Shown here: positions 13,440 to 24,750 of the stretch, in pieces | Position numbering within the stretch: the stretch's first letter is position 1 | Layout of the letters: each line of letters starts with the position of its first letter | DNA from: Malaya genurostris | Taxonomy: Eukaryota; Arthropoda; Insecta; Diptera; Culicidae | NCBI RefSeq assembly: GCF_030247185.1 | Contig: NC_080572.1 | Location: 184,230,866 to 184,294,865, forward strand | DNA: 64,000 bases | Reading direction: 5' to 3' | Program-made: the position numbers and the translations under genes | Notes under the pieces: model-generated | What the model saw: the letters and a program-made list of their open reading frames with translations, nothing else | Database searches by the model: none | Told to the model about the DNA's origin: nothing

Positions 13440-15030
13440 GTGTGTATGTATGTAACAAAAATATGCACTCACTTTTCTCGGAGATGGCTGAACCGATTTT
13501 CACAAACTAAAATTCAAATGAAAGGTCGTACAGTTTCCTAAAAACATTTTCAGAACATTTTATCTGGATCCGACTTCCGGTTCCGAAACTAAAGCGTGAT
13601 AAGTGGAAAATTACCAATTTCATAAGTATTTTTTCACGAACGATGACCAAAAACAGTTTCAAAACCTATAAAACTGTCTGATAAATTCTTCTCGTTAGAA
13701 GAGCTTGTTAGTTTGCGGGCATGATAAACTAATTCGGCACTACTGGTTCCCCCTTCTCCTGTTCTTGAAGCACCGAAAGTGATGAAAAAAATTCCAAATA
13801 TAGAACTCGCTTCGATATCTCAACGATGATTGAACCGATTTTCACAAATCTTGATTTGAATTGAAGCTCATATTGTCTTTAAAGCTACTGTGAAATTTCA
13901 TCCGAATCCGACTTTCAGTTCCGCAGTTACAGGGCGATGAGTGTCAAAGTTTTTAAATCGCCATATAGAATGACAATATGTACAATATCGGAACGAGCAA
14001 CGTGGAAGAAGAAAACACGAAACGGACAATGCTTGCTTTGTTCTATTTCGTACACGGTTACGGATGTCTGCTACTAGTGTGTAATATTGGTAAAAGACGG
14101 TGCTGCGGTTGATAGAAATGTTTAGCTATTTTATGACAGGTGCGACCGAAAGAATAAAACAATGTGAATGAATTGAATTTTTGATTGAAAACAATATGCA
14201 ATTTCACAGCCGGTAGTTCAGTAATACCGTGCCGGTGGTAATGTTGGTTCAAAAGAAAAGTCTTACTATTTCATACTAAATTTGATGTGGATTCAAACTG
14301 TCCTATTTCCATTCAATGAACTGTTGTTTTTGTGAATTCCACAGTAATAATTATGATATAATGAGTAATATGAGAAAGGCAAGATTACACCACTAGGTGG
14401 ATTAAAACAGGTTTTTTCATAAGAAGGTAATAATTGGCTAATAAATTTCTCTGATAGTAGCATAAAAATAACCAACTCCGATTTCCGGTTGCAAGGTGAT
14501 CAGTTTTCAAAATTACAAACCATAGTCATAGAAAATCGTAAAATATCTTCTAAGCTGCCCTCGAACCGTTCCAATTTGTAGGTCATGTTAGATTATAGCC
14601 ATACGACCTGGTCTTAGTTATGCTGGATCCGTTATCTATTGCAAACCGCCATTTAAATCGAAGGTACAACGAATTTTGGAAATTCCTTTTAATTGGGCTT
14701 TAAACTGTTTCAGTTGGTAGTTCATATTATCTTATGGTTTGATGATCCGAATTTCACTGTACCGGTGTATCCATAGATTTTATTTTGCGGAAATTTCGGA
14801 AATAGTGGCCAAAATCTTTAAAATGAAGCTGACTTCATTTTCTCAAATATGGTTGTATCTTTTTGTTCAATTATAGAGGTTTTACCCCTTTTCGAGGCAG
14901 AATAATTTTCTGAGCCTATAAGGCGAGCTGCGTGAAAGGCATCGACTTATCCATCACGCTATACCCTTCCCCGTGGTTGAATATGAGAAAGGTATCATTA
15001 CACCACTAGGTGAATTAAAACAGATTTCTA

Positions 15031-15814
15031 AGAACGAATGATACTGACATGCTTCCCAATCATGGTATTCTTTTCAGTTCTTTGATTGTGCAAACAAGTG
15101 TAAATTATGTCAGCTATAACTAGAAACGGGAAGCGACCATCATGAATCGTATCTGCAAATCTCCGAGAAAGATGTGCGGATAGATAACAGAACGGTTTGT
15201 CGTTATGTCATTAGTTCCGGAGATATGGAACCGGATGAACCATGAGTTCTCCGTACTTGATCAATAGCTTTCAAGCAAACCTAATATTGTCGAAATCATT
15301 TTCGTTATCTCTGAGAAAAATGAGCGGATCACTTTTACGAAAATATCATCAAAACTCTTGAAAATTCCTCTTGCAGTAAATACAGACACCCAACAGATGC
15401 CATCTATTAAAAATTTCATGATAATCGGTTCATTAGTGTATCAGTTACTGTGCATTCGGTGATGCTACTTTTGCAAAACTAGAAACAATGGAAAAAAAGA
15501 ATCTCACCCGCTTGTGAGAAGTTCTGGCAGCCGACTGTCGGTTTTGCCAGTATTGTATGGTAAAAATCCGACAAAAACATAACTGTTAATAATCGCTAGC
15601 CGAAATCCTCTACCGGTTGTCGCATTGTTGCCAGATTCTTGTCGGAATTCTGGAAGAATGTCAACCAAAATTTCTGGCAGACATAGTCCGTCATCAGGGA
15701 AAGTCTGCCAGCAACGTACGAGTGGGCGAATGTTGATGAAATACTGTTTTGAATATATAAAAATATATTGTGCAAGCAAAGAAATGACTTTATCAGCATT
15801 ATCCGGACTATCGT
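15031..15814. other. No gene seen
   Basis: Unassigned sequence. Overlapping short ORFs at 15504..15909 on both strands show no recognisable protein. Confidence 0.45.
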
Positions 15815-15825
15815 CGATTTGTTTG

Positions 15826-16981
15826 CTTTTTTTTGTGATAAAATTTTTTTTCTGGCCTTTTTGCGTAAAAGCTTTACGTGGCCGATTGGCTCACATTTTT
15901 GTTACTTAAAATTTTTTTTTGCTATTGGATCTCGTTGTCACCCTTTTTCTAGGGGGAGATGAGTTTCCATTTCCATCCAACGAGGATCGGGGGTCACTTC
16001 GTCCGCGGCTTATCTCATCATCCATTGCTTCATCGTCGGTGTTGTGTGTGATCTCTGTTTTCTTTTCGTTGTCCTTGTTGATCGTAGTCTTGGGCTCGTT
16101 GAGAGTTGCTGTAGATGCGCCTTGTTGTACATTGGTTGCAGTTGCTGGTTGGTTGGAGGGTAAGTTGTTAACTGCAGCTGGTGTACTTTGTTCTCTGTTC
16201 GTTGAAAGGGATGCTTCATTGTTGTTGGTGGCTGTCACAGGTGTACTGGGGTTGGTGTGAAGGAAGCACCGTTGTCCTTTGGTATAGTTGTCTCCTTGTC
16301 CGGTTTATCACATGGCTCACCGTAGTGAACAGCTTTTTGGCAATATTGACATGTGGCCATCTGATTGTCATAGGTAACAAGTGATTTGCACGGAATTCTT
16401 GTATCTGGACCGAAAATCACATAAGAACAAACGTAACAAACGTACGCCATTTAGAATACCGGGGAAAAAAGTTCTTCCACTTTTCGTTTCCGATAGAAAG
16501 AATCTCTCCATATTGGGACATAGTTTTACGAATATAAGGATCGATGACGCTTGAGGGAAGATCATGCACACGCACTATCTTCCATATATACTGGAATGTT
16601 TTACTTGATATTTTCATGCTCCAAGTAGTGCACATTGTAATTGTCTTTTGCGAATTGAATTGCATCCAACTCTTTATAGAACTGGATGTAAACAACATTA
16701 TTTTTCTTATTGCATTGAAGTAAATGTACACGTTTAATGTCAAGATGCATTTGCTCCTTAAGTAAACCTTCAAGTTCTCGTATCGAAGGTCGAATTTTGC
16801 ACTGTCTGAAGTCAACAACAATTATATTCTTTCGTGTCGGCAGTAGCTTTTGTTCGTTTGGTTCAATCATTTCGAGATCGTTCTATTGTTCACTATACAA
16901 TACTGTATTTGGAGTCTTCCGTCCCGAACGTAAGCGGTTTTGTTATATAGACTGACTTGGATGAGATGTGAAAGGGAACTG
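15826..16981 (-). mobile_element. ORF1-only non-LTR retroelement, copy 1
   Basis: It is flanked by the 11-bp target duplication CGATTTGTTTG (15815..15825 and 16982..16992). The 5' end on the minus strand is CAGTTCCCTTTCACATCTC and the 3' end is A-rich. It contains only a LINE-type ORF1 with a zinc knuckle, and no reverse transcriptase. The second copy (37206..38278) has the same 5' and 3' ends, so the structure is a defined family and not a random truncation. Mobilisation would have to come from another LINE. Confidence 0.85.
15906..16870 (-). pseudogene. ORF1 (gag-like, CCHC) of retroelement copy 1, frameshifted
   Basis: It starts with an ATG (MIEPNEQKLLPTRKN) and runs through IRPSIRELEGLLKEQMHLDI and VRVHDLPSSVIDPYIRKTMS. 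The zinc knuckle CQYCQKAVHYGEPC is a C-x2-C-x4-H-x4-C motif. A Thr/Asn/Gln-rich linker and a basic tail (PPRKRVTTRSNSKKK) follow. LINE ORF1 proteins of this kind bind RNA in the retrotransposition particle. At least three frame changes (near 16600, 16450 and 16240) break it. It keeps the DIKR segment and the basic tail that copy 2 has lost. Confidence 0.82.
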
Positions 16982-16992
16982 CGATTTGTTTG

Positions 16993-18799
16993 TTTTAAAC
17001 GTATTTATCAAAACACAGATGATGCACTACGTTCTGTTCGTCCAGATGAGGCCGTTGTTCCGAAAATCGTATCAACGTAATCGTAACGATATCGAAAGGA
17101 AGTGTATTCACAATTTTTCATGAGCACTTGAACATAAAACGATTGTTTGCAAGATTGGTGCCACGTTTTCTCACAGCTGATCAAATGTACCGTATAACAA
17201 GTCGATCGTAACGATGGCTAAATTCTATGAATTGAAATTCGAATTGCCAGCGCATTTACCATAAGCACAGTATTGAGCCACCAACAACTATTTTCCGTTC
17301 TCAGATTTGAGAAAAATACTTGCTGGAAAAAGATTTACATCGAATGATAAGGTTATCGATGAGACTAAAGCCTTTTTCGAGGCTAGGGAGAAATCGTGAT
17401 ATGAAAGCGTTGGAACAATCGTATTGTTTGAAGAAAACATAAATTGATAAAATCAAAATATTAAAAAAGGCTTGTTCTCTTTAGCAGACCGAGGACTTTA
17501 TGACCGACGTGATGGAATATGAAAAATTGGTATTTTAAACCCTTGTTGAAAACATTCCTCATGTAACCGATTCATTTATCAATCTACAGAGCGAACTTCT
17601 TTATATAACTCATACCCGTCTCAAATTATGTTAAACTGTTCACCGCATAAAAGACTAGATGTCTATCTCCTCTGTGTGACGAAGAGCAAACAAAATTTCT
17701 CCCCTCGCACTGACAACTTCAACGAGAGCTCTTCTCTTTCACATTTATACACCACTGTTGTATAAAGTGTGCACGCATCATGAGTGCGTTTGTTTATTTC
17801 CTTTTACCTCTTCCACTGAATCGCACCAAAGTGCTAGAGCATTAGCTAATAAATTCTCTGAGGTGGATGCAGATACTTTCACAGAGGTGTACACGCCGGT
17901 GAGAACTCGGCTGTATGGTTTGCGTAGAAGAAGCGTGGACACGCAAAATCAGCAAAATAAAACAATTTATCGTAAAATTTTCGGTTTTCCTTGCAAATTT
18001 TCCATAGCAAGGCCAGATCTACTCTCTATTAATTGGAGTTCACAGAAGTGTCCGCTCACCATCACGCGCCAGTGGTCACTTGGGTGTGTTTAGACGAGAG
18101 CGCGTGTGAGAGATTCATAGGAAGAGAATGTGTTTCACTCGCGCCAGCTGCTTTAACCACAAGCACACACTCAAATGCTGTCTATTCGACACTGAGAAGA
18201 AGTGCGCTTTCCTCTTTGTGCGGTGCTTCGTTTTTTGCATCCTCGGTGTGGACAAGAATCTGACTCCAGCGTGTATCACTCTGGTGAAATGCCATCTCTG
18301 TAGAAGAGTGAATGGTGAAGATGAACAAACAGTATTTATGGAAAGTCCGAATCTTCAAATATCTTTTTCGTTGCTATTGTACATCGTGCATATTTCTTCA
18401 ATACGGGTTTAATATAGGCCAAAATCCGTTTCACCAAAAGGGTCATTTCACCGAATCACCGATTCACCAAACAATTGTCTTAATATTGTATTGTATTTAA
18501 AGATGATAGTATTGGCCTACAACAGTAGTTCTGAAATATCTAATATTTTAAATAAGAGTAAATTCATTTCCCTGTGTTTAGATCAGAAATACTTCCCTAT
18601 TTATAAAATTTATCAGATAGATTCATGATCCTTAGAACGGAATTATCAAGAAAACTGGTTGACTTCATTGACTACTAAATAGTAAAGCATTTGGTTTTGT
18701 GTATCTCCCAGGCAAATGTTCATAATATGTTCCATTAACTGAGTGCAAATGAAAACATGCGGCTTAGCTACATCGTTTTTATTTGGGTGCTATCCGACA
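16993..18799. other. No gene identified
   Basis: Overlapping plus-strand ORFs at 17758..18500 lie in a somewhat GC-richer block (17640..18320) with clusters of GAGAG/CTCTC words. None gives a known protein. Near 18418 a run of 'tttcaccgaat / attcaccaaa' words resembles the GAAATGG mini-repeats elsewhere in the window. Confidence 0.35.
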
Positions 18800-18931
18800 T
18801 TTCGCTACCGCTCCGACCTACGCTACCGACCTAACTAAGCTCTAGCTTTGAGTAGACCGTGAAAACGAGGCGATTACAGGTTTGTATGCGAGAGGTCACC
18901 GCATTCGACGGCCAACTCAACAGCCGTCGCT
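18800..18931 (+). repeat. Dispersed repeat shared with 11586..11740 (reversed)
   Basis: Shares TAGCTTTGAGTAGACCG and CGAGGCGATTACAGGTTTGT with the reverse complement of 11615..11690. Confidence 0.6.
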
Positions 18932-19346
18932 TGGCTTCGGTTATGTATTCGAATTGACTTTTTCGACGAAATCACTTTCGGTGAAATGGCATTCGGCAAA
19001 ATGGCTTTCGGTGAAGTGGCTCTCTGTAAAATTACCTGCTTCTTTCAACACATTTGTTCGTTATTCGTTTATTTACTTTACTACTAGAATTAGTTCGAAA
19101 AGCGTTACAGATTCTTCGATTCCTTTTGGGCTTCCATCATGGCTTCGGTTATGTATTCGAAATGATTTTTTCGACGAAATTACTTTCGGTGAAATGGCAT
19201 TCGGCAAAATGGCTTTCGATGAAGTGGCTTTCTGTAAAATTATCTGCATCCTTCAACACATTCGTTCGTTATTCGTTTATTTTTACTTTACTACTAGCAT
19301 TGGTTCGAATAGCGTTACAGATTCTTAGATTCCTTTTGGGTAGCAT
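18932..19346 (+). repeat. Two tandem 208-bp units with GAAATGGC mini-repeats
   Basis: TGGCTTCGGTTATGTATTCG occurs at 18932 and 19140. Both units then contain 'ttcggtgaaatggcattcgg'-type words, CCTTCAACACATT-like and GTTCGTTATTCGTTTATTT segments. They differ at scattered positions. Confidence 0.8.
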
Positions 19347-20662
19347 TGGTAGGATATGGTTCAACAAACACATAAAACTAGATTAGTACCGTACGAAAAC
19401 GTCTTAGTTTGATTTCTTCGTATATTTTTCACAATTCTTTTCGATGAACGATCATCGCGAATTGAGTTCTGACGATTCTCACTGCATGAATATTCGTTCC
19501 TCATTCACTTAAAGTTGAAGTCTTTGTAATTGAAACGAAAACATTGATGAATGTCGCTTGCCATACGAGGCCAAAAACAGAAGACGCCATAAAGATGACG
19601 TTAAGCATATCAAACACTTTTCGTCTGGTTGCTTTTCGTAATTGGCTGTAATATCCAAGTTGCAAAATAGAACAAATGAATAATAATAGGAGATGGTTTG
19701 CAATTTTGCGTTCAGCCTTTTCGACCTTTTATGCCAACTTCGTTTTCACTAACTCATTTATGTATATTATTTTTGTGGTTATTGTAATAAATAGTTGCAA
19801 TCCGATAATTTCCATTTGCAAATAGAGATGCAGTTTCGTTAATAAATATAAAAGTCATCAGAAACCGAACAATTAATCAACTATACCAAGCTTATCTAAC
19901 AGAGTTTTGAGTTTGTACCGACAAACTTTTAATGATGCTAAAAACTGTAAAATTTCTACATTTTCATGACACAATTTTCACATGCTTCTCCATACCCGAA
20001 CAATATGCACCCACGAGGACTAAAAAACAAAACTCGGAACGTACAAACAACCGCCGCTCGCAGCCCGGAGTGCATTCGCCTTTGTTGCAACATATTTAAT
20101 TCATCGCGTCATCCCTCCACCTCTGAACCCGCACCCTCGTTGGTATTCCGTGCTAATATGTACTGCTGAGCTTACAATCCAGAGCTTGACGGAGGAAGGG
20201 CAAACGTAAATATACCCCAACTCCAATGAACTCGCACGTTCTTACCCGGGCACGAAGGAAGAAACCCAAGCCTCCACGATCATCGTCATATCGTGCTTGG
20301 CCCCGAGATTAAAACTGAAAGTTTAACTGTACATGATGAGTGCAGCGTGCATTTTTAGTCTCGGAAGATATAAATGGGACTGCAGCAACTGCGTTTCGAG
20401 CGAAGTGAGGAGGTGAAAAATGAAAAATAATCAGGTTTTTTTCTCTCTCTCAGATGTTGATCTTTTGCCAGAAACGAGGCTAAACTTGCTTCCTGCTGTA
20501 GAAACTGCAGTCCATAGAAACATTGCATCATAGTTCATGTTTGCATGGATCTGGGTTTATAAAAAAGGAGCAGGAAACGAATGTGCTGTTGGTCGTGCTT
20601 TTTATTGTAGTGTGAAACACTTTTATATGCCAAACTTTCCCCAAACGCCTGTTCATACTCAC
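19347..20662. other. Intronic sequence next to the E78 exon, no repeat identified
   Basis: Mostly unique-looking. A 62-nt stem-loop with a 12-bp outer stem (one mismatch) lies at 20303..20364 (CCGAGATTAAAA against TTTTAGTCTCGG). No second exon of the receptor is visible. Confidence 0.4.
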
Positions 20663-20929
20663 AGTCTCGGCTCATCCCAACGGCAAGACACTTCTTGAAG
20701 CGACAGTACTGGCACCGGTTGCGATTCAGTCTTATCACCAGGCACTTGCCATCGCGCAAGCAGCGATACTCGATCTGCTTCTGGATGCTGCGCCGAAAGA
20801 ATCCCTTGCATCCTTCGCATGATGTTACCCCGTAATGGTAGCCGGAGGCCTTATCGCCGCACACCTTGCAGGCCACAAACGTCTTCGATGAGGTCGTCGA
20901 GCTGGCGTCCGAGCCGGCACACTGCTGCT
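20663..20929 (-). CDS. E78: E78 (Eip78C) nuclear receptor, DNA-binding-domain exon
   Basis: This internal exon encodes a complete two-zinc-finger nuclear-receptor DNA-binding domain. Finger 1 runs CKVCGDKASGYHYG to SCEGC, with P-box CEGCKG. Finger 2 runs CLRDGKC to NRCQYC, followed by RFKKCLAVGMSRD. The finger-2 stretch KQIEYRCLRDGKCLVIRLNR is the E78/NR1E type; E75 differs clearly here. E78 is an ecdysone-inducible transcription factor of the metamorphosis and oogenesis cascade. The acceptor follows a pyrimidine tract (TTTCGTTTCAG) at 20930. The donor is T|GTGAGT at 20662, cutting a codon after MSRD where E78 proteins continue with Ser-Val-Arg. The exon starts with two bases and ends with one base of split codons. 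No ligand-binding-domain exon is recognisable in 1..20662. Identity rests on memory of the family, not on an alignment. Confidence 0.93.
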
Positions 20930-21531
20930 CTGAAACGAAACGATTGGAAACGCAACGGTTAAATACGGTCTCCGGTTGAATGCCAGGCGGGAAAATTTGT
21001 TTAATGAGTTAACACCAGGGGGCTACGCTTCATTGTGGCAGCATAATTGGAACTAATGGACGCAAGAGAGAACACAATTGCAAGAATTACAGTCCAAACG
21101 TTTGAGTTATGATGATATTAACAGCATCGAGTTTCGTTATGGACAAGTGATTCGGGTTTTGTCTTTATTTCAATTAGCAAATCAAAATATTTATTTATAT
21201 CCTGCTAGTATTGCTCTTATTTTGAATTAATTAAGCTTAAAACTAATAATATTTATGGAAATTCTATTGTAGTGAATTTGGTATTTAAGGTATTAATCCT
21301 GCATTTTGTGAAATGTCGTTGTTTAATTGAATATTTTTTCCTGTATCTAACTGCTGTCAAACTGTTTGTTTAAAGCCAGGTTATTATGTCGAGTTTGCTA
21401 AGTGCAAATAATCCTTCAATTTACATCTTCTGGTAACCTCAGAGTTCTTTGATCAGTACTGGTGCCCGAACGTAGAATGACTAAGGATTGGGAAGGGATG
21501 TTAGTCCAACACACGTTGTTACTAGAGATGG

Positions 21532-21715
21532 TCGGGTATCGGGTATTTTACCCGAAACCCGACCCGTACCCGTACCCGACGGGTTTTTGGTCGGGTACGG
21601 GTAAAAATTTTTATTTTCAATCGGGTACGGGTCGGGTACGGGTAAAAAAATTTACCGCTCACTCGGGTACGGGTCGGGTAAGGGTAAATTTTTTTTTCGG
21701 ATCGATTACCCGACC
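21532..21715 (+). repeat. Left TCGGGTACGGG minisatellite of the hAT-like element
   Basis: Repeats of TCGGGTACGGG separated by A/T runs (GTAAAAATTTTT). The first 60 bp also contain the complementary ACCCGACCCGTACCC, so this end can form a strong hairpin. Confidence 0.85.
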
Positions 21716-21878
21716 ATTTGTACTTCACATAAATATGTTTACACGTTGACGAGATTTTTTCATTGCAAAACAGTTCTTCCGAAAAATAATCCGAATCTAC
21801 TTTTCTCGTAGGTTTTAATGGACTGCCATTTTAAAACTGTTTAATGCACAACTCAGTAAAAATTATTTGATTCATATA

Positions 21879-22480
21879 CTGCCCATACTCGCATATCTCA
21901 TATCGATTTTCGCCAATTTTGAGTTAGCTTGAGGAATGGAGTCTTTCCTCAATATACTCTCAGAAATTGCAATAAAAATGAGGGTTTGTTCAGTAAAATA
22001 TAAAAAAATATCAACTCATTTCTGTGTCCCATATGCTAAAGTGTCCGCATATCAGTCCCATTCAGTGCAAAATTTCAATAATTTCATTTGTTGCAATATT
22101 GGAACAGCAAAGGTGTATTTCCGATATTTCATGTAATAATACCAAGATTTAGCATTAGGGAGCAAAGCAAAGTCTTGGCATTACATTCCTTTCGTGGAGT
22201 TTGGCCTTTCTGTTTCAACAGACTTCGCAGCCGATTCTTAGCGTACAGAATCATTGCATGGCTAGTACTATGGATCCTACTGACACTAAGAATCCTTCCA
22301 GGTCGGAGCTCGAACATACGACAGCTGGCTTGTAAGACCAGCGTCCTATGTATTGAACCGCCAACCCGGGACCAGCATTAGGGAGCACAATAAATAAAAA
22401 AAATTCGGAAATAAACTTTTGATCGTCTTTTTCTCAACATGCCGATTTCCCATATGGGACTGATATGCAAGTATGGGCAG
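21879..22480. mobile_element. TA-flanked MITE split by a SINE
   Basis: Inverted ends CTGCCCATACTCGCATAT (left) and CTGCCCATACTTGCATAT (right, reversed), with TATA at both junctions. Without the SINE and its duplication it is about 380 bp. Non-coding. Confidence 0.75.
22165..22373 (-). mobile_element. Full-length tRNA-derived SINE, 209 bp
   Basis: A perfect 14-bp target duplication AGCATTAGGGAGCA (22151..22164 and 22374..22387) defines the ends. On the minus strand it begins GGTCCCGGGTTGGCGG and has an anticodon-arm-like CTGGTCTTACAAGCCAG and a B-box-like TGTTCGAGCTCC. The tail then runs GAAGGATTCTTAGTGTCAGT onward. Pol III promoter boxes explain mobility by retroposition. Mosquito tRNA SINEs such as Feilai are the natural comparison. 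Confidence 0.87.
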
Positions 22481-23476
22481 TATATAAAATGTAGTGTAGT
22501 ACTCATATCACATTCAGATACCAGAAACTGTTATATTTATTATTTAAATATTGGTTGGAGATTTTCAAAATTTTCATATAAATCATTAGGATTCTTACCA
22601 TAAAAACATGAACATTTATTTCAGAAAATCTGCATAGAAGTTCTTCTTATTCTGCACTTCTGGGTGGTGTCACCTCACTTGAAATGACACCGATTGATGG
22701 CACAGCAAGTTGGGCTATATTGCTAGTTAATTTTCGTTTCTTTTCACTGGACTACAAGTGAAAACCTCGATGGGTGACAACGTGGAGTCGCAAAAGTAAG
22801 GGTGAAAATCTTTTCTTGCGAAATACTCAAATTTTCACCGTGTTCACTCGTTGAGGTTTCCACCGGTTCAATGGCTGTAAAAACCACCAGCTACCGATAA
22901 CATCGTGGGTGTGGGTTTGTGGGGCTTACAAAACGGGCATAGTTGACAGATTAATTTAAATCAAAATCATAATTCATTTTGCTTTGTAGTAAAAAATTGT
23001 AACCAAAAAAATTTCCTACGAATGTTCAAACTACTTGCACTTGAAGGACTCACTGTTCACCATGTTCAAAATTGAATGTTTCACACCGGGAATACACGTA
23101 CATTGTTTGATTCTTTGGTCAATTCACGTAAACGAGCTGATAACACACTATTCATTTTAGGGGATATTCGCATAACATTCATTTTCGTCACGTATAATAT
23201 TCAATTTGCATTTGGAACTATTTTACGTGATTTTTCAAGTGATTCGAATGTGAATTTTTATTTGTGTGTCAAGATAACGAGCACGCTTACTTGTGGTTCT
23301 AAAGAATTGGATCAAAAGTCGCACTGTTTCGTAAAAACCATACCTACCCATAATTGAATACAACGGGTATTACGACATTTTGGGTAAATATGCTTCTCGA
23401 AAAATTTGAGTTGATATTACTCCCTTTTGTTGACATTTGTAAATGAGTATAAAGTACCAAAGACATTGAAAATCTA
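22481..23476. other. Interior of the hAT-like element, no gene recognised
   Basis: Only short ORFs (for example 23076..23357), with no transposase motif. Probably residual hAT interior or other inserted repeat. Confidence 0.45.
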
Positions 23477-24349
23477 CAGGGTCCGCCATCCAACATTTAT
23501 TTTTGAACTAGCGGTTATTTCGACATTGGTAACCTCAATGTCACTTCTGATTTGACAGAAACTTAGTTGTATCCTTCCGCTGAACGAAAATGGTTGTGTA
23601 TACGCTTGAGGACCGCGTGAAAATAGTGCAGTTTTACTTTGAAAATCATGGTAATGTTGCGGAATGTGTGCAAAAAAATCATCTTCTCGTATGAGGCACA
23701 TTTTCATCTCGGCGGGTATGTTAATAAGCAAAATTGTCGCATCTGGGGACGGAAAACCCGCACGTCATCATGGAGAAGCCGATCTCAGAGAGTGACGGTT
23801 TGGTGCGGATTTTTGTCTGGCGGCATCATTGGGCCTTTTTTCTTAGAAAATGAGGCAGGAGCCGCCGCCACGGTCAATGGCGAGCGGTACCGCGTCATCA
23901 TTAGCGATTGGTTCTTCCCGTTACTTGAAGAGGAAGACTTGGACACCTTTTGGTTCCAACAAGACGACGCTTCATGCCACACAGCCAACGCTACGATCGA
24001 TCATCTGTGCACAGTCTTCGAAGATCGAATTATCAGTCGAAATTCGGATGTCGTTTGGCCGCCTCGAAGCTGTGATTTGACACCGTTAGACTATTATCTT
24101 TGAGCGGCTGTCAAACATAAGTGTTATGTGGACAAGCCAGAGACAATTCAAGCCTTGAAGGATAACATTCGTGCATCCATAGCTGAAATAAAGCTGCATA
24201 CAATCGAAAATGTATTAAAAAGCTGGACCGACCGTATGGCGTACTGCAAGGCCAGCCGAGGCAGCCATTTGAATGAAATTATATTCCACAATTACTCGGA
24301 AGGATTGTACTTTAATATGAAAAAATAAATTTTGAATTCGGATGAACCG
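23477..24349 (+). mobile_element. DD41D (rosa-like) Tc1/mariner transposon, degenerate
   Basis: The left end CAGGGTCCGCCATCC follows TA. An ATG at 23590 opens VVYTLEDRVKIVQFYFENHG, the HTH N-terminus. A deletion then jumps to IIFSYEAHFHLGGYVNKQ, where the first catalytic Asp reads Tyr. The second and third blocks are WFQQDDASCH and PPRSCDLTPLDYYL. The spacing from QD to LD is 41 residues, the DD41D signature. It ends with a SRGSHLNEIIFHN-like C-terminus at about 24327. Frameshifts and a Trp-to-stop change (after DYYL) make it inactive. The right terminus is poorly preserved. It lies inside the hAT-like element. Confidence 0.85.
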
Positions 24350-24533
24350 TCTGTTTTTTTGCATGTTTAAAAAAAGTTACATTACATTATTCATGCTTCA
24401 CAGTGTATTTATATTTTTAAAAGTAAACAAGCATTTTAATGTATTTTTCGTACCAACTAGAGCCTGATACGGCTCGATATCTAAAACACTTTATTTTTTC
24501 CATACTGAATTTTGGTAAAATTTTTACTACTCA

Positions 24534-24735
24534 TTCGGGTCGGGTACGGGTACAGGTAATTTTTTATCGGGTACGGGTCGGGTACGGGTAAAATTTTTTA
24601 TTTTTTACCGGGTACGGGTAATTTTTTTTATTATTGATCGGATACGGGTAATTTTTTAAATTTTTAATCGGGTAGGGGTAAATTTTTTTGCTGATCACTC
24701 GGGTACGGTACGGGTAAGAATTTCTATACCCGACC
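24534..24735 (+). repeat. Right TCGGGTACGGG minisatellite of the hAT-like element
   Basis: Irregular array of CGGGTACGGG with AATTTTTTT spacers, ending in the inverted terminal repeat TACCCGACCATCTCTA. Confidence 0.85.
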
Positions 24736-24750
24736 ATCTCTAGTTGTTAC

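Larger units (their letters stand above)
12640..15030 (+). repeat. Dispersed 157-bp-period repeat cluster
   Basis: Several family pieces in plus orientation. The start palindrome GCCTTTCTCATAAAGAAAG lies at 12648, another start at 13330, and repeated 'gaaccgattttcacaaac' and 'atccgacttccggttcc' units follow. Family ends (CACCACTAGGTGGATTAAAA) lie near 14387 and again near 15001. A reversed SINE and a TG microsatellite are embedded. Confidence 0.75.
21523..24742. mobile_element. 3.2-kb hAT-like element with G-rich subterminal arrays
   Basis: A perfect 8-bp target duplication GTTGTTAC (21515..21522 and 24743..24750) flanks a perfect 17-bp terminal inverted repeat starting TAGAGATGGTCGGGTA. Both are hAT hallmarks. 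Both ends lead into arrays of TCGGGTACGGG, with the G-rich strand on the plus strand at both ends. No hAT transposase is seen. The interior holds a nested MITE, a SINE and a DD41D transposon, so the original element would be about 2 kb. Confidence 0.82.

Noticed and set aside
20535..20662. Extension of the receptor frame past MSRD
   Set aside because: The frame continues only through the intron; the GTGAGT donor at 20662 and the known family sequence after MSRD show that the exon ends there.
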